This document shows, in pieces, positions 29,397 to 39,717 of a DNA stretch of 64,000 bases. A program made the translations under genes and the position numbers. The notes below the pieces were generated by a model that was given only the letters and a program-made list of their open reading frames with translations, did not search any database and was not told where the DNA came from. Within the stretch, counting starts at the first letter, position 1. Each line of letters begins with the position of its first letter. This stretch comes from Spiribacter sp. 1M189 (lineage in GTDB: Bacteria > Pseudomonadota > Gammaproteobacteria > Nitrococcales > Nitrococcaceae), in the NCBI RefSeq assembly GCF_040838345.1, contig NZ_JBAKFF010000001.1, positions 496,001 through 560,000 of the forward strand. The letters run 5' to 3'.

Positions 29397-30290
29397 ATGC
29401 CCGTGCTGCTCGTTGCCCTCGGTGCCTTTCAATGGGGCCTCTCCGGTGGATTGGCCAGCATCCTCATGGACGCCGGCTGGTCGCCCCAGGTCATCACGCT
29501 CTGGCGGGTCGTCTTCGGCCTGATCTGCATGGGGACCTGGCTCGCCTGGCGCTTCTACGGCGGCATGCGTGGCGAGTTCGGCTGGCGGCTTGTCGGATGG
29601 TCCAGCCTCGCCGGGCTCGGCGTCGCGGGCAACCTGGTCTACTATTTCCTCAGCATCAGTGCCGGCAGCGTAGCGGTCGCGATCACGCTGATGTACACCG
29701 CGCCGGTCATGGTCTATCTGGTGTCCTTCCTGCTGAGGACGGAGCGGCCAACGATCACCAGCGGGTTGGTCATCCTGGCGACGCTGATCGGCATCGTCCT
29801 GATGACCGGGGTCTATACCGGATCCTCGGTTCGGCTGACCACGTTCGCCATCACCAGCGGCCTGCTCTCGGGGGCCTCCTATGCGCTTTTCATCTTCGCC
29901 TTCAAATCCGCCGGTCGGCATGGTTCCACGCCCGCGGCCCTGACCGTCGCATTCACGGCGGCCTTGATTGCGCTTGCGCCGCTAGTGGACTGGTCGGAGG
30001 CGCTTGAAGCGCCGGCATCGCCTGATTTCGGCCTCTTCATCCTCTTCGGTCTGATGGGCGCTGGCTTGTCTTTTCTTTGCTACTTCACCGGCCTGCGCGG
30101 TGTTCTCCCGTCCACAGCAGCGGTGACCGCCATGGTGGAACCGGCCACCGCCACCCTGTTCGGCGTGCTGCTGCTCGGGCAGTTGCTGAGTCCCAGTGAG
30201 GCTTCCGGTATCGCAATCATTCTGATCGCGGTCACCTGGCTCAACATCCAGCGCCAGCTGGAACGTCGTCGCGAGGCCCGCAACCAGTGA
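29397..30290 (+). CDS. EamA/DMT-family transporter
   Basis: A 297-residue membrane protein with ten hydrophobic helices arranged as two EamA repeats. The first starts PVLLVALGAFQWGLSGG and the second near ITSGLLSGASYALFIFAFK. The C-terminal TAAVTAMVEPATATLFGVLLLGQ is the common motif of the drug/metabolite exporter family (quoted segment VEPATATLFGVLLLGQ). ATG 29397 is preferred because GGAG lies 8 nt upstream; GTG 29388 overlaps that site. It starts just after the partial tRNA-Arg repeat. The substrate is unknown. Confidence 0.85.
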   Translation: MPVLLVALGAFQWGLSGGLASILMDAGWSPQVITLWRVVFGLICMGTWLAWRFYGGMRGEFGWRLVGWSSLAGLGVAGNLVYYFLSISAGSVAVAITLMYTAPVMVYLVSFLLRTERPTITSGLVILATLIGIVLMTGVYTGSSVRLTTFAITSGLLSGASYALFIFAFKSAGRHGSTPAALTVAFTAALIALAPLVDWSEALEAPASPDFGLFILFGLMGAGLSFLCYFTGLRGVLPSTAAVTAMVEPATATLFGVLLLGQLLSPSEASGIAIILIAVTWLNIQRQLERRREARNQ

Positions 30291-30300
30291 GCGGGTCTCC

Positions 30301-31365
30301 TCAACCACCAATGAAGGCCTCTGCCAGCGCCACCCAGAGCGGTATCGACAGGATGGCAGCCGGTGTCCCCAGTCCGGTGGAAGTCGCGATGTAGGCGGAC
30401 GGATTGGCCTCCGGCAGTGCACCCCGCAGGGTCGGGGGGCCAGAGATATCCGAACTGGACGCTGCCATGACCGCCATCAGCACGACACCGCCGAGGGAGA
30501 ACCCGGTCAGTTCATGGGCGACCAGTCCCATGCCGAGGCCGATCAGGCCATGGATCAGCGGGGCCAGCAGCCCATAGAAAACATAGACATGGGCGACGCG
30601 ACGCATTTCGCCGAGCCGGTTCCAGGCCTCGAATCCCATCATCAGCATCAGGATCGAGAGCAGTCCGCGGAAGAGGGGTTCATAGAAGCTCTCGAACACG
30701 CTGTCGGGTCTGGCAAAAAGCCCCAGGCCAAGGCCGAGCAGGAGCGCCGATATGGCCGGGCTGCGGATCGTGTCCACCAGGATCGATCGGATTAACGCCC
30801 AGTCGATTGCTGGGCCGCCGCCGGCGCCGCCGCTACCGATCACCGCGACGCCGCCCTGGGAGACATCGCTGCGGGCGGCACGGCGCTCGGCAGCCATTCT
30901 GGCCATGATGATCGCGGTCAGCAGCGCTGCCACGTCCATGAAGGGATAGATTGCGCCGATGAAGCCTTCATAGGCGATGCCGGCGTCATCCAGCATCGCC
31001 ATGCCAGCGGCAAGCGTGGATGCCGAGACCGCACCGAACAGCCCCGCCGTCGCCATCCCGTCCATTTCGGCCACGCCCCGAAGTCGGACCAGCGTCATGC
31101 GTCCAATCAGCACGATCGAGACGCCGGCGATCACCGCCAGAATGCCGGGCACGGCGAGGGCGACAAGCTCTGCCTCACGGACCGAGATGCCCGCCGACAT
31201 ACCGACCTTGAGGAGCAGCAGCATGACGACCAGCTTGTAGACGGGCTCGGGAAGCTCCAGTCGGCTCGACATGGCCGCGAGGAGCATGCCGCCAATCAGA
31301 AAGGCGAGGGTGGGTTTCTGCATCTGCGCCAGCAGCGTACCGGTCAGTTCGGAAAGGAAGTCCAC
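30301..31365 (-). CDS. sbtA: Sodium-dependent bicarbonate transporter, SbtA family
   Basis: A 354-residue membrane protein with two five-helix halves, typical of SbtA (formerly DUF897). It has the family segments KPTLAFLIGGMLLAAMSS, LLLLKVGMSAGISVREAE, FGAVSASTLAAGMAML and AASSSDISGPPTLRGALPEANPSAYI-type sequence (key pieces SSSDISGPPTLRG and ANPSAYI). The start is GTG at 31365 after AAGGGG. The usual PII-like partner SbtB is not adjacent. Its role is Na+/HCO3- symport, which could feed carboxylases. Confidence 0.88.
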   Translation of the reverse strand: MDFLSELTGTLLAQMQKPTLAFLIGGMLLAAMSSRLELPEPVYKLVVMLLLLKVGMSAGISVREAELVALAVPGILAVIAGVSIVLIGRMTLVRLRGVAEMDGMATAGLFGAVSASTLAAGMAMLDDAGIAYEGFIGAIYPFMDVAALLTAIIMARMAAERRAARSDVSQGGVAVIGSGGAGGGPAIDWALIRSILVDTIRSPAISALLLGLGLGLFARPDSVFESFYEPLFRGLLSILMLMMGFEAWNRLGEMRRVAHVYVFYGLLAPLIHGLIGLGMGLVAHELTGFSLGGVVLMAVMAASSSDISGPPTLRGALPEANPSAYIATSTGLGTPAAILSIPLWVALAEAFIGG

Positions 31366-31654
31366 GGATAACCCCTTTGCGTTCTCTTGTGTCGCGACGC
31401 AGCATCGCTGACCAGTATCGTTAATACAAATACAAGTTTTGCATCTTATCGTTCGACGGGAGCGAATGAACGAGCAGCGGGTTTCATCGGATAGTGCGGC
31501 GACTCAGTCATCGTGACGATGTCGCGAATTCGGCATTCAGGTGGGTCCACCCCCGCAATGCGGGCATGTCCGGCAGTACGCCGGGTCTATCGGCTAGGTG
31601 CCAGGCTGAACAGGATGGCGACGTCCGGTCTGCCGGATATCAAGTCAGGTGGTA
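31366..31654. other. Intergenic region between sbtA and the transaldolase gene
   Basis: 289 bp. The left 80 bp are AT-rich around 31420-31450, a likely promoter region for sbtA on the minus strand. The remainder has open frames but no ribosome sites, family resemblance or clear terminator. Confidence 0.4.
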
Positions 31655-32308
31655 TCAGCGAATCGACTGGCCCGTGGCCTGCCAGTCGCGGACGAACTGA
31701 TCCAGCCCCTTGTCCGTGAGGACATGGTTTGCGAGCCCACGGATGACCGCCGGTGGGATGGTGGCAACGTCCGCCCCGGCAATGGCGGCTTCCTTGACGT
31801 GATTGCCGTTGCGAATTGATGCAGCGAGAATTTCCGTCTCAAAGCCGTAGTTATCGTAAATGGCCCGGATCTCGCGGATCAGCTCCATCCCATCGAGGTT
31901 GATGTCATCGAGCCGGCCCAGGAACGGCGAGATGTAGTTCGCCCCCGCCTTCGCGGCGAGCAGCGCCTGATTGGCGGCGAAGCAGAGTGTCACATTGGTC
32001 TGGATGCCGTCGGTACGCATCCGGCGGCAGGCCTTGAGCCCGTCCAGCGTCAGGGGCAGCTTGACGACGACATTATCGGCGATGTCCGCCAGGATGCGCC
32101 CTTCGATCATCATCCCGTCGAAGTCCATCGCGGCGACCTCGGCGGATACCGGGCCGTCGACGATCTGGCAGATTTCCCCAACCACTTCCTTGAAGTCGCG
32201 CCCGGACTTGGCCACCAGCGATGGATTGGTGGTCACGCCGTCGAGGAGCCCGTATTCATTCAGCTCGCGAATGTCGTCGGCGATTGCCGTGTCAACGAAG
32301 AATTTCAT
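31655..32308 (-). CDS. fsa: Fructose-6-phosphate aldolase / TalC-type transaldolase
   Basis: A 217-residue small-type transaldolase, the length of FSA/TalC enzymes. It begins [13 protein letters not shown] and has [13 protein letters not shown]. The Schiff-base Lys83 lies in NVVVKLPLT, and [21 protein letters not shown] and ATIPPAVI are the other conserved strands. Full-length pentose-phosphate transaldolases are longer. It could cleave fructose 6-phosphate or transfer dihydroxyacetone units. It follows the HIT gene after one base. Confidence 0.85.
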   Translation of the reverse strand: MKFFVDTAIADDIRELNEYGLLDGVTTNPSLVAKSGRDFKEVVGEICQIVDGPVSAEVAAMDFDGMMIEGRILADIADNVVVKLPLTLDGLKACRRMRTDGIQTNVTLCFAANQALLAAKAGANYISPFLGRLDDINLDGMELIREIRAIYDNYGFETEILAASIRNGNHVKEAAIAGADVATIPPAVIRGLANHVLTDKGLDQFVRDWQATGQSIR

Positions 32309-32309
32309 T

Positions 32310-32666
32310 TCAGTTCCCGGGCCAGGGCGGCCAGCCCATGCTGCGCCCGCCCATGAGATGCAGGTGGATATGCCAGACGGTCTGGCCGGCATCACTGCCG
32401 CAGTTGAAGATGCTGCGGTAGCCGCCCTCGGCGATTTCGAGCTCCCGGGCGAGCTTGCGGGCCGTCAGGTGCATGTGGCCGAGCAGCTCCGCATCCTCGG
32501 GTTCAATCTCCAGCATGCTGGTTATGTGCTTGCGCGGAATGATGAGCACATGCACCGGCGCCTGCGGATGGATGTCCCGGAATGCGACGACTTTGTCGTC
32601 CTCGTGGACGATCTCGGCCTCCATGCGGCCGGCGGCGATTTCACAGAAAATGCAGGGCTTGTTCAT
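32310..32666 (-). CDS. HIT-family nucleotide hydrolase (HINT-type)
   Basis: A 118-residue histidine-triad protein. It has CIFCEIAAG at the N-terminus, [20 protein letters not shown] in the middle and the catalytic HIHLHLMGG triad near residues 99-103. HINT proteins hydrolyse adenosine phosphoramidates and acyl-AMPs. It overlaps the upstream hypothetical gene by 4 nt and is followed by the transaldolase after one base, forming a three-gene run. Confidence 0.92.
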   Translation of the reverse strand: MNKPCIFCEIAAGRMEAEIVHEDDKVVAFRDIHPQAPVHVLIIPRKHITSMLEIEPEDAELLGHMHLTARKLARELEIAEGGYRSIFNCGSDAGQTVWHIHLHLMGGRSMGWPPWPGN

Positions 32667-33169
32667 GGCTGGGAGCCTAAGTCGGAATTCCGGGCCGGCG
32701 CAAGCCCGCCCGCGTCGACCCGGGCCCGTAGTGCATCGGCCAGGGCTCTGGCCTGTTCATTATCTGATGCGTTCACGGGATCCAGATCCTCGCGGGTCAG
32801 GAACGTGTCCGACCAGTGATCTCCCCCTGCCGCGAAGGTGGCAAAGTCTCCCCACCATAGTAAATGGTAGTGCCCGTCGGTGACGGCATTGTGGGCAACG
32901 CGGCTTTCTTCCTCGAGCCCGTGGACATCAACCCGCGTGAGCACGGGCTCAAGCTCGGCCTTGATGGCGATCAGCGCCGGACCGCGCAGCCCCCATCGCT
33001 GCGGCTCCATGCGCCGAAGCCACTGTGCGATCTCTGGCATGTTGCGAAACCACTGCAGGATGATGCGTCCACCGTCGGATGTTGCGCAGCCCACCTGAAA
33101 GCGCCGGGGGTCGCGGCGCTGCGTGAGCAGGTCAACGTCAGCGAAATTCTGGCCTTCCCAAGCGTGCAT
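32663..33169 (-). CDS. Hypothetical protein, first gene of the HIT-transaldolase run
   Basis: A 168-residue soluble protein I do not recognise. It is rich in Trp (LLWWGDFATF, LQWFRNMPEIAQWLRR) and acidic toward the C-terminus. It contains no transmembrane segment, signal peptide or familiar catalytic motif. The reading frame is supported by the tight 4-nt overlap with the HIT gene, codon use like its neighbours and an AT-rich promoter-like region upstream. It may be a small regulatory or stress protein, but nothing visible decides this. Confidence 0.6.
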   Translation of the reverse strand: MHAWEGQNFADVDLLTQRRDPRRFQVGCATSDGGRIILQWFRNMPEIAQWLRRMEPQRWGLRGPALIAIKAELEPVLTRVDVHGLEEESRVAHNAVTDGHYHLLWWGDFATFAAGGDHWSDTFLTREDLDPVNASDNEQARALADALRARVDAGGLAPARNSDLGSQP

Positions 33170-33209
33170 GATATTCCATTAAGTTATATCTAGATGCTGT
33201 ATTAATCTT

Positions 33210-33237
33210 TTGTGAGATCCTCCGGAGCCCCTATCGT
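33210..33237 (+). promoter_or_regulatory. Putative promoter of the peroxiredoxin gene
   Basis: TTGTGA and TATCGT are separated by 16 nt and lie 44 nt before the ATG in an AT-rich divergent gap. Confidence 0.4.
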
Positions 33238-33280
33238 ACCGCGGACATGAGAGAAACAAGCCAGTCGCGGGAGGTTATTG

Positions 33281-33943
33281 ATGGGGCTACGTATCGGCAG
33301 TGTCGCGCCGGATTTCACGGCACAGACCACGGAGGGCGAAATCCGCTTCCACGAGTGGATCGGCGACCAGTGGGCCATTCTGTTCTCGCATCCCAAGGAC
33401 TTTACCCCGGTCTGCACGACGGAGCTCGGCTACATGGCGCAGCTCAAGCCCGAGTTCGACCGCCGCGGGACCAAGGTGATCGGGTTGTCGGTGGATCCGG
33501 TGGAAAACCATGCCACCTGGGCGAAAGACATTGAAGAGACGCAGGGCACGGCGCCCAACTACCCCATGATCGGCGATACCGACCTGGTGGTCGCGAAGCT
33601 CTATGACATGCTCCCGGAAGACGAGGGTGACAGCTGCGAGGGTCGCACCGCGATGGACAATGCGACGGTTCGCGCCGTCTATGTCGTCGGCCCGGACAAG
33701 CGCATCAAGGCCATGCTCATCTATCCGATGACCAGTGGTCGGGATTTCAATGAGATTCTCCGGCTGCTCGACTCCCTGCAGCTCAACGCCCGGCATACCG
33801 TGGCAACGCCCGTGAACTGGCGCGACGGTGATGACATCATCATCCCACCGGCGGTGAGCGACGAGCAGGCGCGGGAAAAATTCCCGGAAGGCTGGCAGAC
33901 GCTCAAGCCCTATCTGCGGGTGGCAAAGCAACCGACGGACTGA
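33281..33943 (+). CDS. 1-Cys peroxiredoxin (Prx6 type)
   Basis: A 220-residue thiol peroxidase. The peroxidatic Cys45 is in FTPVCTTELGYMA. The second half has the Prx6-type TSGRDFNEILRLLDSLQL and the C-terminal domain with ATPVNWRDGDD and PEGWQTLKPYLR. No resolving cysteine is present in the usual 2-Cys position; another cysteine near residue 119 occurs in DSCEGRTA. It reduces hydrogen peroxide and alkyl hydroperoxides. ATG 33281 has GGAGG six bases upstream. Confidence 0.93.
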   Translation: MGLRIGSVAPDFTAQTTEGEIRFHEWIGDQWAILFSHPKDFTPVCTTELGYMAQLKPEFDRRGTKVIGLSVDPVENHATWAKDIEETQGTAPNYPMIGDTDLVVAKLYDMLPEDEGDSCEGRTAMDNATVRAVYVVGPDKRIKAMLIYPMTSGRDFNEILRLLDSLQLNARHTVATPVNWRDGDDIIIPPAVSDEQAREKFPEGWQTLKPYLRVAKQPTD

Positions 33944-34079
33944 GCCTGCTTGAGTGCCGGAGTGCGATGCCGGCCGACTGTATCCGCCAGGGGCAATCAG
34001 CTTCCGGGGAAAAGCAATCGGTCGGCATCGCCGTGTTACACTGCAACGCTTTTCCGCAGCAAATACCGGCGGGACTGTC

Positions 34080-34412
34080 ATGGCGCCTGCAGAGCGAATC
34101 TACCGCGTGATCTTCCACAATCAGGGTAAGGTCTACGAGATATACGCCCGTAACATCTCCGACGGTGGGCTGCTCGGCTTCGTCGAGATCGAAGAGCTTA
34201 CCTTCGGTGAGCGGACCCAGGTCGTGGTGGATCCGGCCGAGGAAAAGCTCAAGAGCGAGTTTGCCGGCGTGAAGCGCACCTACGTGCCTATGCATGCGGT
34301 CATCCGGGTCGACGAAGTCGAAAAGGAAGGGCAGGCGAAGATCTCCGATTCCGACGGTAACGTCACCCCGTTTCCGATGCCCGTCTATGGCCCGGGTAAG
34401 GGTAGCGATTGA
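34080..34412 (+). CDS. DUF1820 family protein
   Basis: A 110-residue acidic protein starting MAPAERIYRVIFHNQGKVYE. It contains the DUF1820 landmarks YARNISDGGLLGFVEIEEL and VDPAEEKLKSEFAGVKRTYVP. The family is restricted mainly to Gammaproteobacteria and has no established function; the sequence suggests a small beta-rich cytosolic protein. ATG 34080 follows GGCGGGA. The end overlaps the tRNA-Ser(GGA) promoter region by a few bases. Confidence 0.85.
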   Translation: MAPAERIYRVIFHNQGKVYEIYARNISDGGLLGFVEIEELTFGERTQVVVDPAEEKLKSEFAGVKRTYVPMHAVIRVDEVEKEGQAKISDSDGNVTPFPMPVYGPGKGSD

Positions 34413-34437
34413 TCGCGGAAGGGCAGTGAATTAAGCT
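34409..34437 (+). promoter_or_regulatory. Putative promoter of tRNA-Ser(GGA)
   Basis: TTGATC (34409-34414), a 17-nt spacer and TAAGCT (34432-34437) lie 11 nt before the mature tRNA. The -35 box overlaps the stop region of the DUF1820 gene. Confidence 0.5.
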
Positions 34438-34448
34438 GCACGCTTTCT

Positions 34449-34539
<91 letters not shown>

Positions 34540-34577
34540 GATACGAAATGGCCCCCGCAGGGGGCTTTTTTGTATCT
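34540..34577 (+). terminator. Hairpin terminator after tRNA-Ser(GGA), copy 1
   Basis: GCCCCC-GCA-GGGGGC is followed by TTTTTT. Flanking (A)GATAC/GTATC arms lengthen the stem, the A coming from the encoded CCA. Confidence 0.85.
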
Positions 34578-34723
34578 GACAGTGGCCGGGGTTCGAACCC
34601 TCGGTACAGACAGATGATGGGTTCGACCAATCGCCGGAGGCGGTTGGGACGCCGAGCATAGCGAGGCGCCCGTAGGGTGAGGCCCGAAGGATGAGGGTCG
34701 AATCAATCCCTCCCTCTCCGCCA

Positions 34724-34761
34724 GATACGAAATGGCCCCCGCAGGGGGCTTTTTTGTATCT
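34724..34761 (+). terminator. Hairpin terminator, copy 2 in the 184-bp repeat
   Basis: This is an exact second copy of the hairpin one repeat period downstream of the first. Confidence 0.75.
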
Positions 34762-34900
34762 GACAGTGGCCGGGGTTCGAACCCTCGGTACAGACAGATG
34801 ATGGGTTCGACCAATCGCCGGAGGCGGTTGGGACGCCGAGCATAGCGAGGCGCCCGTAGGGTGAGGCCCGAAGGATGAGGGTCGAATCAATCCCTCCCTT

Positions 34901-35170
34901 TCACTTTCCTTGCGATGGGTTCCCCTGAGGGCCTGTTAACGTACGACGTCATGGCGCCGCGCACGTTACGTCTCTCGTCAGTGATCAGACGTTTCACATC
35001 TCTTGAGAAATTATAATTAAAATCCTCTAACCATCTGATTTAGCGCGTCGTAACTTACCTTTGGTTCTGGTGTTGCAAGTATCTTCATATGGCTTGTTAG
35101 GGGTGGAGCTTGACGTTAGACGTCATACGTCGTGACCGTTTACGTCCTTCGTCGACATAGCGTGTCGAGC
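34901..35170. other. AT-rich intergenic segment with an imperfect direct repeat
   Basis: No gene is supported. The base composition drops sharply (TTATAATTAAAATCC near 35010), unlike the surroundings. GACGTCAT followed by GTTACGTCTCTCGTC at 34945-34979 is echoed by GACGTCAT and GTTTACGTCCTTCGTC at 35119-35153, 174 bp away. The segment lies between the decayed end of the tRNA-Ser repeat and a truncated acetyltransferase, so it may be the scar of a lost insertion. No integrase or transposase is present. Confidence 0.5.
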
Positions 35171-35413
35171 ATGTGCAACGGTACTCAGGTGTCAGGTCGC
35201 GAGCGGGAGCTTGTCGATTTATTCGAGCGCACTTTCACCGATTCGGAAGGCGCGGCCGAGGGGCGGCTGGTCCGCGATCTGGTCAGACAGTTGCTGGAGA
35301 CGACGCCACCGGAAGATCTGCGTCTGTTCACCATCGACAACGCGACCGAATCGGCACCAATCGCTGGCGCGGTGCGCTGCGTCGAGTCCCTGAATCGCCC
35401 TGACGTCTGGTAA
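35171..35413 (+). pseudogene. Truncated GNAT-type N-acetyltransferase, N-terminal part only
   Basis: An 80-codon frame from ATG 35171 to TAA 35413. The sequence ERELVDLFERTFTDSEGAAEG followed by LVRDLVRQLLETTPPEDLRL (quoted as pieces) resembles the first third of GNAT acetyltransferases of about 170 residues. It then has a first strand of the core (APIAGAVRCVESL). The acetyl-CoA-binding Q/RxxGxG/A motif would follow but is absent; the frame stops and the next gene's end begins within 40 bp. It is most likely a remnant and is not expected to be active. The family resemblance is from memory only. Confidence 0.5.
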
Positions 35414-35450
35414 TCGCCAGAGCGACAAATCCCGTCGAAGAGGCGATGAG

Positions 35451-36152
35451 CTACTCCGGCTCGCCAACGGTCATGTGCACAGGCGCCAGGCCCTCGATCT
35501 CTCCGACAATCTCGTCGCCCGGCTGAACCGGTCCCACGCCAGCCGGTGTCCCGGTCATGATCAGATCGCCCGGCGCCAGATGGTAATAATGCGAAAGGTC
35601 CGAGATGAGTTCGTCCACCCCCCAGACGAGGTCATCCAGACGACTGGCCTGTCTGCGCTCACCATTGACGGTCAGCTCAATACGCTGGCTGACCAGGGAG
35701 CCGAACCGGTCCGCCGGGGTCAGTTCTGCAAAGACGGCGGAATGCTCGACATCTTTCGCGGTATCCCAGGGAAGCTGTTTTTCGCGAGCCGCCAGTTGTA
35801 GATCACGGCGCGTCATATCCAGCCCGCAGCCATACCCGTAGATGGTTCCCCAGGCCTGAGCCGGCTCAATGCGGAAAGCCTCGGTACCCAGGGCCACGAC
35901 CAGCTCCACCTCGTGGTGATAGTTTGATGTAGCGGGCGGGTAAGGCAGCGTCTGACCACTCGCAGCAAACGCAAGCGCCGACTTGGTGAAATAAAAGGGT
36001 GCCGCCCGGTCAACCTCCGCCCCCATCTCCGCGGCGTGGGCGGCGTAGTTGCGTCCCACACAAAATATGCGATGCACGGGGTACCTCACGCTCTCGCCTG
36101 CGACGGTCAAAGTCGGCCATTGCCGAATGGGGAAAGCGGTGGTTGTTGACAT
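35451..36152 (-). CDS. Fumarylacetoacetate hydrolase family protein
   Basis: A 233-residue member of the FAH superfamily. It contains IFCVGRNYAAHAAEMG, FYFTKSALAFAASG, the metal-binding HHEVELVVALG (Glu-x-Glu) and the C-terminal PGDLIMTGTPAGVGPVQPGD. Proteins of this size act as acylpyruvate hydrolases or oxaloacetate decarboxylases/tautomerases. The three acidic metal ligands appear intact. ATG 36152 follows TGGAGA. It is divergent from katG, and no pathway partner adjoins it. Confidence 0.88.
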   Translation of the reverse strand: MSTTTAFPIRQWPTLTVAGESVRYPVHRIFCVGRNYAAHAAEMGAEVDRAAPFYFTKSALAFAASGQTLPYPPATSNYHHEVELVVALGTEAFRIEPAQAWGTIYGYGCGLDMTRRDLQLAAREKQLPWDTAKDVEHSAVFAELTPADRFGSLVSQRIELTVNGERRQASRLDDLVWGVDELISDLSHYYHLAPGDLIMTGTPAGVGPVQPGDEIVGEIEGLAPVHMTVGEPE

Positions 36153-38618
<2,466 letters not shown>

Positions 38619-38641
38619 GTTCGAGTCGCTTCACCTGAACG

Positions 38642-38677
38642 GCCCCGTCGTGCCCCGTGCACGGCGGGGCTTTTTTT
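38642..38677 (+). terminator. Rho-independent terminator of katG
   Basis: An outer GCCCCG/CGGGGC stem and an inner CGTGC/GCACG stem are followed by seven T residues. Confidence 0.85.
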
Positions 38678-38761
38678 ATGGCAGTATTGCGGCGATGAAA
38701 TTCGGGGTCGCCCAGAAAGGAAATGGGGGATTCCGACATTAGCTTTCAGGAGTCGATCTTA

Positions 38762-39493
38762 ATGCCGCATCTTGTTGTCAATCGCAGTCGGGCGTATGAC
38801 CTGCTGGAGTCCTCCGAGAAGGCTGGCAAGAGCTTTGTTTGGGAGAGTGTGAACGCGATTCTCTATATTTTCGGTGGCATTGCGTTCGTTCTCGGAAGCA
38901 TTTTCTTCTTCCCTGAGCTGGCAACAGAGATCAACTGGGGCGTGTGGGCCTTCTTCATCGGCTCGGTGCTCTATCTCATCGTCACGGGGCACGACCTGGT
39001 CGAGGTGATCCGCTACCACCATCATTCCAGTCAGGGGCGTCGCCTGGAGCTGATCGCCGCCTGTGGGTATCTGATTGGAACGGTCCTTTTTCTCGTCGGT
39101 AGCGTATTCTTTTTCACCTTCGTCAATTTAATTGTCGCTGGGGCCTGGTGTTTCATCATTGGCAGTGTGCTGTTCACGGCTACACCGTTCGTGAATGTCC
39201 TCCAGGTCCACTATTTCAGTAAACGGGCACTGCAGCTCTATACCCTGACCGGGATCAGTTTCGTCGCTGGCGCCATGCTCTTCACCACTGCCTCCGTTCC
39301 CTATCTGTGGAATGTCGGCGACTCGGCACTCGCGACGGAACTGTTGAATTTCCTCGGCGCTCAGTATCTCGTCGGCAGCGTGCTGTTCCTCGCGGGCGGA
39401 CTGCTCAACTACCGACGGGCCTGGGTCCGGATCGGCGAGTTCCGTCGGCGGCGGGCCGGCCATGACGAGCCCGCCACGGAGCAGATGTCTTGA
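38762..39493 (+). CDS. YrhK-domain membrane protein
   Basis: A 243-residue membrane protein with about six to seven helices. It contains three imperfect repeats of an F-x-x-G-S-x-x-F/Y pattern: FVLGSIFFFPE, FLVGSVFFF and YLVGSVLFLAGG. These match the YrhK domain, whose function is unknown. ATG 38762 is chosen because CAGGAG lies upstream at good spacing; ATG 38723 with GAAAGG would add 13 residues. It begins a six-gene run with an MdtNOP-like efflux system, and its stop overlaps the next gene by 4 nt. Confidence 0.7.
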   Translation: MPHLVVNRSRAYDLLESSEKAGKSFVWESVNAILYIFGGIAFVLGSIFFFPELATEINWGVWAFFIGSVLYLIVTGHDLVEVIRYHHHSSQGRRLELIAACGYLIGTVLFLVGSVFFFTFVNLIVAGAWCFIIGSVLFTATPFVNVLQVHYFSKRALQLYTLTGISFVAGAMLFTTASVPYLWNVGDSALATELLNFLGAQYLVGSVLFLAGGLLNYRRAWVRIGEFRRRRAGHDEPATEQMS

Positions 39494-39687
39494 TTCCGCT
39501 TTTCGGCACACTGTTCCCGGGCTGGATTCTGGTCGTTTTCGCGGCCGCGGTGGTCACCATCGGGTTGACCGCTGCGCTGCGCCTCGTCGGGATCAGCCGG
39601 GCGATACCGCTCAAGCCGGTGTTCAATCTGGCGCTTTTCCTGCTGGTGACGTTCATTCTCTGGGAGTTTCTCTATGGCAGCCATTGA
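39490..39687 (+). CDS. YtcA-like small inner-membrane protein of an efflux operon
   Basis: A 65-residue protein with two membrane helices. It opens IPLFGTLFPGWILVVFAA and has a basic loop before the second helix, like the YtcA family encoded beside mdtNOP. E. coli YtcA has a lipoprotein signal; this one lacks it. An AaeX/DUF1656-type small partner is the alternative assignment. The start is TTG at 39490, overlapping the previous stop. The adapter gene follows after 30 nt. Confidence 0.6.
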   Translation: MIPLFGTLFPGWILVVFAAAVVTIGLTAALRLVGISRAIPLKPVFNLALFLLVTFILWEFLYGSH

Positions 39688-39717
39688 TCGGCGCGCACGA
39701 CTTCTGCGGGCAAGGCG

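Noticed and set aside
31494-31719. Two 68-codon open frames between sbtA and the transaldolase gene
   Set aside because: There is no ribosome site or family resemblance, and the two frames overlap each other; the region is treated as intergenic.
35024-35121. Possible integron attC site (CTCTAAC ... GTTAGAC)
   Set aside because: GTTAGAC fits the R' consensus, but the partner box is off by one position and the internal arms are not complementary. No integron integrase is present.
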